Positions 57,630-64,000 of a stretch of DNA of 64,000 nt are shown one piece after another (within the stretch, counting starts at the first letter, position 1; the number at the start of each line of letters is the position of its first letter). The translations under genes and the position numbers were made by a program. This DNA comes from Methylobacterium mesophilicum (lineage in GTDB: Bacteria; Pseudomonadota; Alphaproteobacteria; Rhizobiales; Beijerinckiaceae). The notes under the pieces were generated by a model, which searched no databases, was not told the origin of the DNA, and saw nothing but the letters and a program-made list of their open reading frames with translations. The stretch covers positions 1 to 64,000 of the forward strand of contig NZ_BPQU01000011.1 in NCBI RefSeq assembly GCF_022179445.1, read 5' to 3'.

Positions 57630-58618
57630 CCCCCTCGGACTCGGGCGCCATGCCGCTGATCCTCGCCGTCCCGTCCAAGGGACGCCTCCAGGAGAACGCC
57701 AGCGCGTTCTTCGGCCGGGCCGGCCTGCGGCTCGCCCAGGGTGCCGGCGCCCGCGACTATAGAGGCAAGCTCGTCGGCGTGCCGGGGGTCGAGGTGCGCT
57801 ACCTCTCGGCCTCGGAGATCGCCGCGCAGCTCGCCTCCGGGGCCGCCCATCTCGGGGTGACCGGCGAGGACCTGATCCGCGAGACCCTGCCGGACGTGCG
57901 CGGCCAGGTCGAACTCCTGACCCCGCTCGGCTTCGGCAACGCCACCGTGGTGGTGGCGGTGCCCCAGGCCTGGATCGACGTGCGGGCGATGTCCGACCTC
58001 GACGAGGTCGCGGCGCTGATGCGCACCCGGCACGGCCGCCGCCTGCGGGTCGCGACCAAGTACGTGAACTTGACCCGCCGGTTCTTCGCCGAGAAGGGGG
58101 TGGCCGATTACCGGATCGTCGAGAGCCTGGGCGCCACCGAGGGCGCGCCGGCCGCCGGCTCCGCCGAGATCGTGGTCGACATCACCACCACGGGGGCGAC
58201 GCTCAGCGCCAACGCCCTGAAGGTGCTGGACGACGGCATCATCCTGCGCTCCGAGGCCAACCTGGTCGCCTCGCTGAAGGCCCCCTGGGGCGAGGACCAG
58301 CGGACGGCTTTGCGCACTGTGCTCGGCCGCATCGCCGCCGAGGAGCGCGCCCGCACCACCCGGGAGGTCCGGGCCGCTCTGCCGGAGAGCGGCGCGATCG
58401 ACCTCGCCACGATCGCGGGCCTGCACGAGGCCGAATTGCCCTACGGCGCCCCGCGCGGGGGCGACGGCGAGATCGTGATGCGCTGCCCCGAGGGCGCGGT
58501 GTTCGCGCTCGCCGGCGCCCTGGTCGAGGCCGGCGCCCGGGCCGTGACGGTTCGGCGGGTCGACTACGCCTTCGCGGCCGAGAACCCGCTGGCGGAGCGG
58601 CTGCTGGCGCGGTTGTGA
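57626..58618 (+). CDS. hisG: ATP phosphoribosyltransferase (HisZ-dependent type)
   Basis: A 330-residue enzyme catalysing the first step of histidine synthesis from ATP and PRPP. Family blocks are LILAVPSKGRLQENASAFFG, AAHLGVTGEDLIRETLPDVR, the PRPP loop EIVVDITTTGATLSANALKV and RVATKYVNLTRRFFAEKGVA. It lacks the long-form allosteric ACT-like domain, so it needs HisZ, encoded directly upstream and coupled. At 330 residues it is longer than typical short HisG (about 210-230), because of a C-terminal extension (about residues 240-330) common in alphaproteobacteria. Confidence 0.93.
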   Translation: MTPSDSGAMPLILAVPSKGRLQENASAFFGRAGLRLAQGAGARDYRGKLVGVPGVEVRYLSASEIAAQLASGAAHLGVTGEDLIRETLPDVRGQVELLTPLGFGNATVVVAVPQAWIDVRAMSDLDEVAALMRTRHGRRLRVATKYVNLTRRFFAEKGVADYRIVESLGATEGAPAAGSAEIVVDITTTGATLSANALKVLDDGIILRSEANLVASLKAPWGEDQRTALRTVLGRIAAEERARTTREVRAALPESGAIDLATIAGLHEAELPYGAPRGGDGEIVMRCPEGAVFALAGALVEAGARAVTVRRVDYAFAAENPLAERLLARL

Positions 58619-58846
58619 TGGAGGGCCCTCAGGCGAATGGCGGGCACGACCCCGTCACGCGCCCGCGTCCCGTGGTCTGACGACTGGAAAATTCACGCGC
58701 CGAGGTGTATCTTTTCCTGCGTGGGTGACACGGTGACATTCTGCCTGCCGTAGCACCGTCGTCTTTGCAGATGATGGGAGCGCCATGCGGGGTTCCGGCA
58801 GGCCCCGCCCCACAGCTTCAGGAGGCTTCGGCCTCCTTTCGCGTTT

Positions 58847-59254
58847 TCAGGATCCGGGTTGAAGAACCGGATAGGGCTTTCGCAGCTCTCGCCGGAGGTC
58901 CCGTTCGCGCATCATCAGGAACGAGACGAGATAGAGTTCGTGCCCGGCCTGCGTCGCCTTGATGTAAGCACGGAAATGCTCACCGAAGGTGCTCTGGTCC
59001 GTGTACAGGACCACTGCCGACCGTGGGCTATCCTGGCGATATGAACCCCGTCTGAGACAGGGCCCCGCGCAGCGATAGGCGCTGATCGGCAAGTCTGCGT
59101 GCCGCCGCAACTGTTTTCGGATTGTTTCGGCAGAAAGGAAGACACGGCACGTCCGAGCACCAAGCGCTCGGGCTATGAAAGGATCAATATCGGCGATCGT
59201 GAGCGGCTCGCGGCGCAAACCCGTGTGTAGGCCCAGCAGATGCTCGAAATCCAT
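58847..59254 (-). CDS. PBECR-like (barnase/EndoU/ColE5/RelE-fold) protein, possibly truncated
   Basis: A 135-residue protein. The pattern VFLSAETIRKQLRRHADLPI then SAVVLYTDQ and YIKATQAGHELYLVSFLMMR fits phage-type PBECR nuclease-like domains ('v.lS..T...k..rH', 'Y', 'y.a.vK.T..g.ELyl.Sf'). Coding-like sequence (DLRIWQARSRSADLDYG) continues 35 codons upstream of the ATG in frame but has no start codon and meets a stop near 59363, so the gene may be the remnant of a longer protein. GC is lower than its neighbours. The fold call is inference from pattern, not verified. Confidence 0.45.
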   Translation of the reverse strand: MDFEHLLGLHTGLRREPLTIADIDPFIARALGARTCRVFLSAETIRKQLRRHADLPISAYRCAGPCLRRGSYRQDSPRSAVVLYTDQSTFGEHFRAYIKATQAGHELYLVSFLMMRERDLRRELRKPYPVLQPGS

Positions 59255-59307
59255 GCCGTAGTCGAGATCCGCCGATCTTGACCTCGCTTGCCATATCCGG
59301 AGGTCAG

Positions 59308-59928
59308 ATGTCGAGTGAGGAGGAGGGATCGCAGCAACTGGGCGGACAGGTTATCGTCACCCCCGAGATCATTCAGGATGTCTGCGAATGGCTCGATCTC
59401 AAAATGGGCACCGGGCGTTACACGTTCGGCTTGGCGTTCGAACTTGCCTACCACATGGTGGCACGTTTCTATCACGTTCATCTCATCTACGACGAGATCG
59501 GTATATTGGAGGGGACTGATCCGCGATCCAGCCGGACGAAGGATGCAGCTCCGTTTGAGAAGCCTCCCTTACTTGGTCTTTGGCATAAACATCATTTTCA
59601 ACCTTATTTTATCGGAAAAAATCTCAGAAACGAACTCAATTATTCATTCAACAAGTCGATTAAAAAATGCATCGGATCTAAAGGCGAGGATTTCGCCGGC
59701 ATTTTATCGTACGATCTTTCGATTGGTGCTTATCGTGATCGTAGTGACCGAATGGAGCTTACAGGCGAATGGATCGTCTTTGAAAAAGACATTAAAGACA
59801 AAAACTATTACCTATCGTTAGGCGAACATAGAGATAGAAAGGACGACGTTCTTTTGCGGATGAAGGTCACTCGCTATAAAATAATTGATATTCTGATTCC
59901 CGTGAATATATATACTGCACGAAAGTAG
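59308..59928 (+). CDS. unrecognised low-GC gene
   Basis: A 206-residue protein from ATG 59308, with GGAGG five bases upstream (ATG 59278 is in frame but poorly placed). The 3' two-thirds is about 40% GC against about 70% around it, a strong sign of transfer. The sequence has no signal peptide or membrane segment; notable parts are PLLGLWHKHHFQPYFIGKNL, rich in His and aromatic residues, and a Lys/Asp-rich C-terminal half. I do not recognise a family. It is divergent from the PBECR-like gene by 53 bases, so the two may be a toxin/immunity or cargo pair. Confidence 0.65.
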   Translation: MSSEEEGSQQLGGQVIVTPEIIQDVCEWLDLKMGTGRYTFGLAFELAYHMVARFYHVHLIYDEIGILEGTDPRSSRTKDAAPFEKPPLLGLWHKHHFQPYFIGKNLRNELNYSFNKSIKKCIGSKGEDFAGILSYDLSIGAYRDRSDRMELTGEWIVFEKDIKDKNYYLSLGEHRDRKDDVLLRMKVTRYKIIDILIPVNIYTARK

Positions 59929-59936
59929 GAGTATGT

Positions 59937-60281
59937 CTACTGCGGCCCCTGCTTGGCAAATTCCGACAGCACGCCGCGCAGCACTTTCAGCCGGGTCTCG
60001 TAGAGGCCGCGCAGGCAGGCGATTTCGGCGCCGCAGGCGTGGCGCTCCTTGAGCCAGGTCTCCTGGTCGTCGCGCAGCTTGGTCTGGCCGCCCATCGGCA
60101 GGACGTCCTTCAGGATGGCGAACCGGGTCGCCATCTCGACATCCATGTCGTTGAGCGGGAGATGGGCGCAGATCGCCCTCTCGTCGGGGGTCTCGGCCTT
60201 GTCGCAGGCGAAGCTCGCGGCGCGGGCGGGGGCGGCGGCGAGAAGAGCCAGCGGCAGAAGGAGCGCGAAAACCTTGGTCAT
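59937..60281 (-). CDS. LprI-like (lysozyme inhibitor N-terminal domain) exported protein
   Basis: A 114-residue exported protein. The signal peptide MTKVFALLLPLALLAAAPAR is followed by SFACDKAETPDERAICAHLP, then LRDDQETWLKERHACGAEIA and CLRGLYETRLKVLRG. Four Cys with this spacing ('C.ka.t..E..IC....L', 'R.aC.....ClR..Y..R') define the LprI/DUF1311-like domain. Some members inhibit lysozyme; function here is unknown. It is convergent with the low-GC gene and the last of the hemE-hemJ strand group. Confidence 0.82.
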   Translation of the reverse strand: MTKVFALLLPLALLAAAPARAASFACDKAETPDERAICAHLPLNDMDVEMATRFAILKDVLPMGGQTKLRDDQETWLKERHACGAEIACLRGLYETRLKVLRGVLSEFAKQGPQ

Positions 60282-60349
60282 GGGCCCCCAACGGCCCGGC
60301 CGGCGAAAGGCTCCGGCCCCGTCGGCGTGACGGATCCCGGATCCCGGGA

Positions 60350-60781
60350 TCAGAAGCCCGGCTTGACCACCGCCAGGACGACGATGCCGATCAGCAGGAG
60401 CGTCGGCACCTCGTTGAGCACCCGGTAGAACTTGTGCCCGCGGGTGTTCCGGTCGGCGGCGAAATCCTTGACCATCCGGGCGAGCCAGCCGTGGATGCCC
60501 GACATCGCCAGCACCAGCAGGAACTTCGCCTGGAGCCAGGGGCTCGCGTAGAAGCCGCTCATCCAGGCCAGCACCAGCCCGAACGACCAGGTGGCGATGA
60601 GGGCGGGGTTCATGATCGCCTTGAGCAGGCGCCGCTCCATCACCTTGAAGGTCGCCGATTGCGCCTCCGAGCCCGGCGGCAGGCTGGCGTGGTAGACGAA
60701 CAGCCGGGGCAGGTAGAGCATGCCCGCCATCCAGGCGATCAGGCTGATGACGTGCCCGGCCTTGATCCAGTCGTACAGCAC
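60350..60781 (-). CDS. hemJ: protoporphyrinogen IX oxidase HemJ
   Basis: A 143-residue membrane protein with four to five helices. HemJ blocks are LYDWIKAGHVISLIAWMAGM, YLPRLFVYHASLPPGSE and RRLLKAIMNPALIATWSFGL, with the conserved His in AGHVISL and the C-terminal RVLNEVPTLLLIGIVVLAVV. It oxidises protoporphyrinogen IX to protoporphyrin in haem synthesis. It ends the hemE-hemJ unit, five bases after hemE, and is regularly found next to hemE and the origin in alphaproteobacteria. Confidence 0.92.
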   Translation of the reverse strand: MLYDWIKAGHVISLIAWMAGMLYLPRLFVYHASLPPGSEAQSATFKVMERRLLKAIMNPALIATWSFGLVLAWMSGFYASPWLQAKFLLVLAMSGIHGWLARMVKDFAADRNTRGHKFYRVLNEVPTLLLIGIVVLAVVKPGF

Positions 60782-60786
60782 GGGCC

Positions 60787-61932
60787 CTACCGGCGCAGCC
60801 GCGCGAGCATGCGCTCGACATGGGCCACCGGCGTCTGCGGGGTGATGCCGTGGCCGAGGTTGAAGATGTGCGGCAGGCCGGCGGTGGCCTCCAGCACAGC
60901 GTCGACCGCGGCGTCGAGGGCGTCGCCGCCGGCGATCAGCGTGTCGGGATGCAGGTTGCCCTGGGTCACCATCGTGGCCGGCACGTGCCGGCGCAGGGCC
61001 TTCAGGTCCACCGCCCAGTCGACGCCCACGGCGTCGGCGCCGGTCTCCGGCACCACCCGGCCATGGCCGTCGAGGCCCGAGCCGCGGGCGAACACGATGA
61101 TCTTGGCGTGCGGCACCCGTGCACGGACGCCCGCGATCATCCGGGCAATCGGGCGGAGCGACCAGCGGGTCAGGGCGTCGAGGCCCGCGTCGTCCGGCAG
61201 GGCGCTCTCGGTCACGTCGCCCACCGGCTCGACGATATCCCCGGAGGCCGGCACGGCGCGCGGGAGGGTGCCGGCATGGGATTCGAAGATCTGAACCGCG
61301 TCGGCGCCCGCCTCGAGCTGGCGGACGAGATATTCGGTCTGCACCGTGACGAGGCGGTCGATCAGGGTGTCGACCAAGGCGGTGTCGCCCTCGGCCAGCG
61401 CCCGGGCGGGGGCGAGGTCCGGGGTGCCGCGGCCGCCGATCATGTAGCTCGCCACGGTCCAGGGCGCGCCGCAGAAGCCGAGCAGGGTGGTCTCGCCGGG
61501 CAGTTCGGCGCGCAGCCGCTTCACCGTCTCGAAGACCGGCGCCAAGTGCGAAAAAATCGCCGGATCGCCGGCCTCGCGCAGCCGCCCGAAGGCGTCGCGG
61601 CCGTCCAGGGGATCGAGGCGCGGCCCCTCGCCCTCGACGAAGCGCACGTCCTGGCCCAGCGCATGGGGGACGACCAGGATGTCCGAGAACAGGATCGCCG
61701 CGTCGAAGCCGAAGCGGCGGATCGGCTGCAGGGTCACCTCGACGGCGAAGTCCGGGCTGTAGCAGAGGTCGAGGAAGGACCCGGCCTCGGCCCGGCTCGC
61801 CCGGTATTCCGGCAGGTAGCGGCCGGCCTGGCGCATCATCCAGGCGGGGGGCGGTCCGATCGCCTCGCCCTCGAGGACGCGCAGCACCTTCCGCTCGGAC
61901 TTGCCTCCGGACCCGCGCTCCGTCCCCGTCAT
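60787..61932 (-). CDS. hemE: uroporphyrinogen decarboxylase
   Basis: A 381-residue enzyme. PPPAWMMRQAGRYLPEYRAS carries the conserved Arg pair that binds substrate carboxylates, AAILFSDILVVPHALGQDVR the catalytic Asp, and 'LGFCGAPWTVASYMIGG' is the second signature. It converts uroporphyrinogen III to coproporphyrinogen III. ATG 61932 has AGGGAG five bases upstream and is preferred to ATG 61965. Its promoter must lie in the putative origin region. Confidence 0.95.
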   Translation of the reverse strand: MTGTERGSGGKSERKVLRVLEGEAIGPPPAWMMRQAGRYLPEYRASRAEAGSFLDLCYSPDFAVEVTLQPIRRFGFDAAILFSDILVVPHALGQDVRFVEGEGPRLDPLDGRDAFGRLREAGDPAIFSHLAPVFETVKRLRAELPGETTLLGFCGAPWTVASYMIGGRGTPDLAPARALAEGDTALVDTLIDRLVTVQTEYLVRQLEAGADAVQIFESHAGTLPRAVPASGDIVEPVGDVTESALPDDAGLDALTRWSLRPIARMIAGVRARVPHAKIIVFARGSGLDGHGRVVPETGADAVGVDWAVDLKALRRHVPATMVTQGNLHPDTLIAGGDALDAAVDAVLEATAGLPHIFNLGHGITPQTPVAHVERMLARLRR

Positions 61933-62021
61933 CGTCGCTCCCTTTCCGTCCCCGTCATTCCGCATGCCCGTCGGCGGCCGTCCTGTCGAGTCGAGGCGCG
62001 CCGGATCCCCACACAGGCCCC

Positions 62022-62066
62022 TCTCGAAAAGAAAAGAGAGATTCTAGGACTCTGTTTTTTCTATTG
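62022..62066. other. AT-rich tract, candidate DNA unwinding element
   Basis: A purine-rich then T-rich stretch (CTCTCGAAAAGAAAAGAGAG followed by CTGTTTTTTCTATTG) in otherwise GC-rich DNA. The first part is also a small inverted repeat (CTCTC/GAGAG). It contains two of the GANTC sites at its edge. Confidence 0.5.
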
Positions 62067-62123
62067 GGGGGGCTCAACACGGTGGTGCAAGCGGGTCCAC
62101 AGGCCGTCCCCGCCGCCGCGCCG

Positions 62124-62138
62124 TTAACGAGGCTTTAA
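62124..62138. promoter_or_regulatory. CtrA-type binding site in the origin (TTAA-N7-TTAA)
   Basis: TTAACGAGGCTTTAA, a perfect full CtrA consensus. In Caulobacter, phosphorylated CtrA binds such sites at oriC to block replication in swarmer cells. It lies between the AT-rich tract and the DnaA boxes. Confidence 0.72.
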
Positions 62139-62279
62139 AGGATTCGCTCCATGTTGCGAGAACGGCCAAGTCCAACAGCGGCTTGCGAACGCCGAGTCCG
62201 GTACGCGCCCCCGTTGCGTCCCGGATTCTCCCAGGCGCCCGGATTCCGCGCGTCCGTATGGCGGACCTGTGAACGGCGG

Positions 62280-62288
62280 AGTCGATAA
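62280..62288 (-). other. weak DnaA box
   Basis: AGTCGATAA, two mismatches from the reverse of TTATCCACA. It lies 41 bases before the stronger box at 62329. Confidence 0.4.
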
Positions 62289-62328
62289 GGCGCGGCCCCT
62301 TCGCCCTGGACCTGCCCGAAGCCGCATC

Positions 62329-62337
62329 CTATCCACA
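62329..62337 (+). other. DnaA box
   Basis: CTATCCACA, one mismatch from TTATCCACA. It points towards the box at 62363, 25 bases away on the opposite strand. Confidence 0.65.
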
Positions 62338-62362
62338 CTCATCGACTCCCCTGGCGGCCGGC

Positions 62363-62371
62363 AGTGGATAA
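62363..62371 (-). other. DnaA box
   Basis: AGTGGATAA, the reverse complement of TTATCCACT, one mismatch from consensus. It forms an inverted pair with the box at 62329. Confidence 0.65.
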
Positions 62372-62398
62372 CGCCTCCGGCGAGACGAAGGCGACCCG

Positions 62399-63229
62399 AT
62401 GGGCCGGAGCTACTTCCACCTTCACCTCGTGTCCGACTCCACCGGCGAGACGCTGATCAACGTCGGCCGGGCGGCGGCCGCGCAGTACGAGGGCGTCTCG
62501 GCGATCGAGCACGTCTATCCGCTGGTGCGCTCGGCGGCGCAGCTCGACCGGGTGATCTCGGAGATCCGGGCGGCGCCGGGCCTCGTGCTCTACACCCTGG
62601 TGGGCGGCGACCTGGGCGAGCGGCTCGAGGAGGTCGCCCGCGAGACCGGCTCGCCCTGCCTGTCGGTGCTGCGCCCGGTCCACGACCTGCTGCGCGCCTA
62701 TCTCGGCGCCGAGACCACGGCCCGGCCGGGTGCCCAGCACATGCTCAACGCGGAGTATTTCAAGCGCATCGACGCGATGAACTTCACGCTGGCCCACGAC
62801 GACGGCAACCTGCCCGAGGACCTGGAGGATGCCGACGTGATCCTGCTCGGGGTCAGCCGGACCTCGAAGACGCCGACCTCGATCTACCTCGCCAACCGCG
62901 GGCTCAAGACCACGAACCTGCCGCTGGTGCCCGGCATGCCGCTGCCGCCGGCGATCGAGCGGGCCCGCAAGCCCCTGGTGGTCGGGCTGTTCGCCTCGCC
63001 CGAGCGGATCGTGCAGATCCGCCAGAACCGGCTGTCGAGCCTGAACGCCGACGAATCCTCGATGTATGTCGACCGCTCGGCGGTGGCCGACGAGATCACC
63101 ATGTCGCGCCGGCTGTTCACCAAGAACCGCTGGCCGACCATCGACGTGACCCGCCGCTCGATCGAGGAGACCGCCGCGGCGATCGTCGACCTCTACCGCG
63201 ACCACCGCCTGAAGTTCATCGCCGACTGA
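62399..63229 (+). CDS. PPSR-family regulatory kinase/pyrophosphorylase (DUF299)
   Basis: A 276-residue cytosolic protein. The N terminus [20 protein letters not shown] and the P-loop GVSRTSKT (residues 151-158) followed by [20 protein letters not shown] define the PPDK/PEPS regulatory protein family. Such enzymes phosphorylate with ADP and dephosphorylate by pyrophosphorolysis a Thr of pyruvate phosphate dikinase or PEP synthase, tuning gluconeogenic flux. The end [20 protein letters not shown] is also conserved. It is the first gene right of the putative origin, as in Caulobacter. The maf-aroE-coaE group that usually follows is instead 11 kb to the left. Confidence 0.92.
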   Translation: MGRSYFHLHLVSDSTGETLINVGRAAAAQYEGVSAIEHVYPLVRSAAQLDRVISEIRAAPGLVLYTLVGGDLGERLEEVARETGSPCLSVLRPVHDLLRAYLGAETTARPGAQHMLNAEYFKRIDAMNFTLAHDDGNLPEDLEDADVILLGVSRTSKTPTSIYLANRGLKTTNLPLVPGMPLPPAIERARKPLVVGLFASPERIVQIRQNRLSSLNADESSMYVDRSAVADEITMSRRLFTKNRWPTIDVTRRSIEETAAAIVDLYRDHRLKFIAD

Positions 63230-63240
63230 GGCAAGTCCGG

Positions 63241-63340
63241 GTTCCCAAAGGGCTCAGCCCTTTGGCGGGGATTGGGGCGGAGCCCCGAGATACCAGGGCT
63301 CTGCCCCGGACCCGCACAAGGTCGAAGACCTTTTGAAACC
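63241..63340. repeat. intergenic inverted repeat, family B, copy 3
   Basis: GTTCCCAAAGGGCTCAGCCC, GGGGCGGAGCCCCGAGATAC, CAGGGCTCTGCCCCGGACCC and AAGGTCGAAGACCTTTTGAA give the same module order as the copy at 42828. It fills the gap between convergent PPSR and crcB genes. Confidence 0.75.
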
Positions 63341-63350
63341 ATGACCATTT

Positions 63351-63740
63351 TCAGCCGCCGCTGAGAACCGTCCGCATCAGGGCGATGCCGGCCAGCAAGC
63401 CGAGCAATCCGGCCGCCACCGAGACCGTCACGTAGAGGGCGGCCGCGGCCAGATGGCCGCGCTCGTACAGGCTGATCGCGTCCAGCGAGAAGGTCGAGAA
63501 CGTGGTGAAGCCGCCCAGCACCCCGGTGGTCAGGAACAGCCGCGCCGGGTGCCCGGCCGCGCCGCGCAGGGCGAAGCTCTCGGCCAGCACGCCCATCAGG
63601 AACGAGCCGAGCACGTTGATGACGATCGTGGCGAGGGGAAACCCGAAGCCCGGCAGTAGCCGGGCGACCGCGACGTTGACCCCGTGGCGGGCGCCGCCGC
63701 CGAGTCCGGCCCCGAGGATGACGATGAGGGTGTTGATCAT
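63351..63740 (-). CDS. crcB: fluoride efflux transporter CrcB
   Basis: A 129-residue membrane protein with four helices. Hallmarks are the N-terminal ILGAGLGGGARHGVNVAVAR, the pore segment FPLATIVINVLGSFLMGVLA with the conserved Asn, and FLTTGVLGGFTTFSTFSLDA, whose Phe and Ser/Thr track lines the fluoride path. CrcB (Fluc) works as a dual-topology dimer to export fluoride. ATG 63740 is preferred; the frame to 63809 adds an Arg-rich stretch. No fluoride riboswitch was recognised upstream. Confidence 0.93.
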   Translation of the reverse strand: MINTLIVILGAGLGGGARHGVNVAVARLLPGFGFPLATIVINVLGSFLMGVLAESFALRGAAGHPARLFLTTGVLGGFTTFSTFSLDAISLYERGHLAAAALYVTVSVAAGLLGLLAGIALMRTVLSGG

Positions 63741-63965
63741 GCCGGCCCTTCCTGTTCGGTCGGGCGGCGCCGTCACGTCCGCGTCGCGGCGTCGGGCGCA
63801 CGGCCCCACCGCGGACGTCCGGAGCCGCCCGTGCGGTAGGAGCCATCAGCCCGGCCTGGCGACGGCCGGGCGGTTATCGGGGAGCCCCATCCCCATCCCG
63901 GGCAGGCTTAGCCGAGGACGGGGCCGAGGGGAATCCGGCTCCCCGCCGCAGGATCACGGGTCGGG

Positions 63966-64000
63966 CTACTGCACGGCGGCGAAGTGGCTGCGCTGCTCGA
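63966..64000 (-). CDS. possible C-terminal end of a gene cut by the window edge
   Basis: A minus-strand frame ending in TAG at 63966 gives only EQRSHFAAVQ within the window. The position, after a gap of about 225 bases from crcB, fits a gene entering from the right, but the segment is too short to identify. Confidence 0.25.
   Translation of the reverse strand, partial: EQRSHFAAVQ

Larger units (their letters stand above)
61966..62398. other. oriC: putative chromosomal replication origin (oriC)
   Basis: The 466-base gap between divergent hemE and PPSR genes, the conserved site of oriC in Caulobacter and relatives. It contains two DnaA boxes with one mismatch each, one weaker box, a perfect CtrA site, an AT-rich tract (62022-62066) suited to unwinding, and nine GANTC sites (61988, 62040, 62048, 62141, 62194, 62224, 62242, 62279, 62344), against about one expected at this GC content. 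The combination matches cell-cycle-controlled alphaproteobacterial origins. The exact limits are not known. Confidence 0.75.

Noticed and set aside
59173..59481. A 102-codon minus-strand frame starting MNVIETCHHVVGKF
   Set aside because: It overlaps the plus-strand gene at 59308, which has a strong ribosome site, and ends in low-complexity sequence. It may instead be a frame-shifted upstream part of the PBECR-like remnant, which cannot be decided here.
63741..64000. Fluoride riboswitch upstream of crcB
   Set aside because: I could not find the pseudoknot-forming consensus (GGNGAU-type start) in the leader; the region shows only GC-rich sequence.

Overview
The window reads as high-GC (roughly 70%) chromosome from an alphaproteobacterium, most likely Methylobacterium or a close relative. 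The evidence is gene content: a methylsuccinyl-CoA dehydrogenase of the ethylmalonyl-CoA pathway, polyhydroxybutyrate depolymerase and phasin, RegB/RegA redox regulators, a MucR regulator, a SorA/SorB-type sulfite dehydrogenase, PurS/PurQ, HisZ-dependent HisG, and a hemJ-hemE-[gap]-PPSR neighbourhood. The genus is inference; there is no rRNA here to confirm it.

Layout. 0-5 kb: 5' end of an acyl-CoA dehydrogenase, a hybrid histidine kinase with a clear terminator, a DUF2891 gene and CDP-diglyceride hydrolase. 5-13 kb: LysR regulator divergent from a dipeptide-type ABC import operon carrying an M20 peptidase. 13-17 kb: MucR, then a sulfite block (YeiH-like exporter, small membrane protein, SorB cytochrome, SorA). 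17-28 kb: an SsuBC/TauBC-like ABC pair with an Ldh-family dehydrogenase, then a second peptide ABC operon ending in an amidohydrolase. 28-33 kb: phaZ, regBA, purSQ. 33-39 kb: a small-RNA candidate, PBP1A, an AMIN-domain amidase, a PIN/Phd toxin-antitoxin pair and phasins. 39-48 kb: two divergent glycosyltransferases, mcd, a DMT transporter, a YihY-like protein and an alpha/beta hydrolase. 48-53 kb: coaE, aroE, a zinc CDF transporter, maf and rho, all on the minus strand. 54-59 kb: hisS, hisZ, hisG. 59-60 kb: a low-GC insertion of two unrecognised genes. 60-64 kb: an LprI-like gene, hemJ, hemE, the putative chromosome origin, PPSR and crcB.

The most important reading is that this is an origin-proximal segment. 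The 466-base gap between hemE and PPSR has near-consensus DnaA boxes, a perfect TTAA-N7-TTAA CtrA site, an AT-rich tract and nine GANTC (CcrM) sites. Two identical parS-like palindromes lie 45 and 52 kb away. A second perfect CtrA-type site sits just upstream of a terminator-ended small-RNA candidate after purQ. These link replication control (DnaA/CtrA/CcrM), segregation (ParB/parS) and possibly a cell-cycle-controlled RNA in one 64 kb stretch.

Several families of GC-rich inverted repeats sit between genes; one family occurs only inside the two peptide-transport operons. I saw no transposase, tRNA, rRNA, CRISPR array or prophage.
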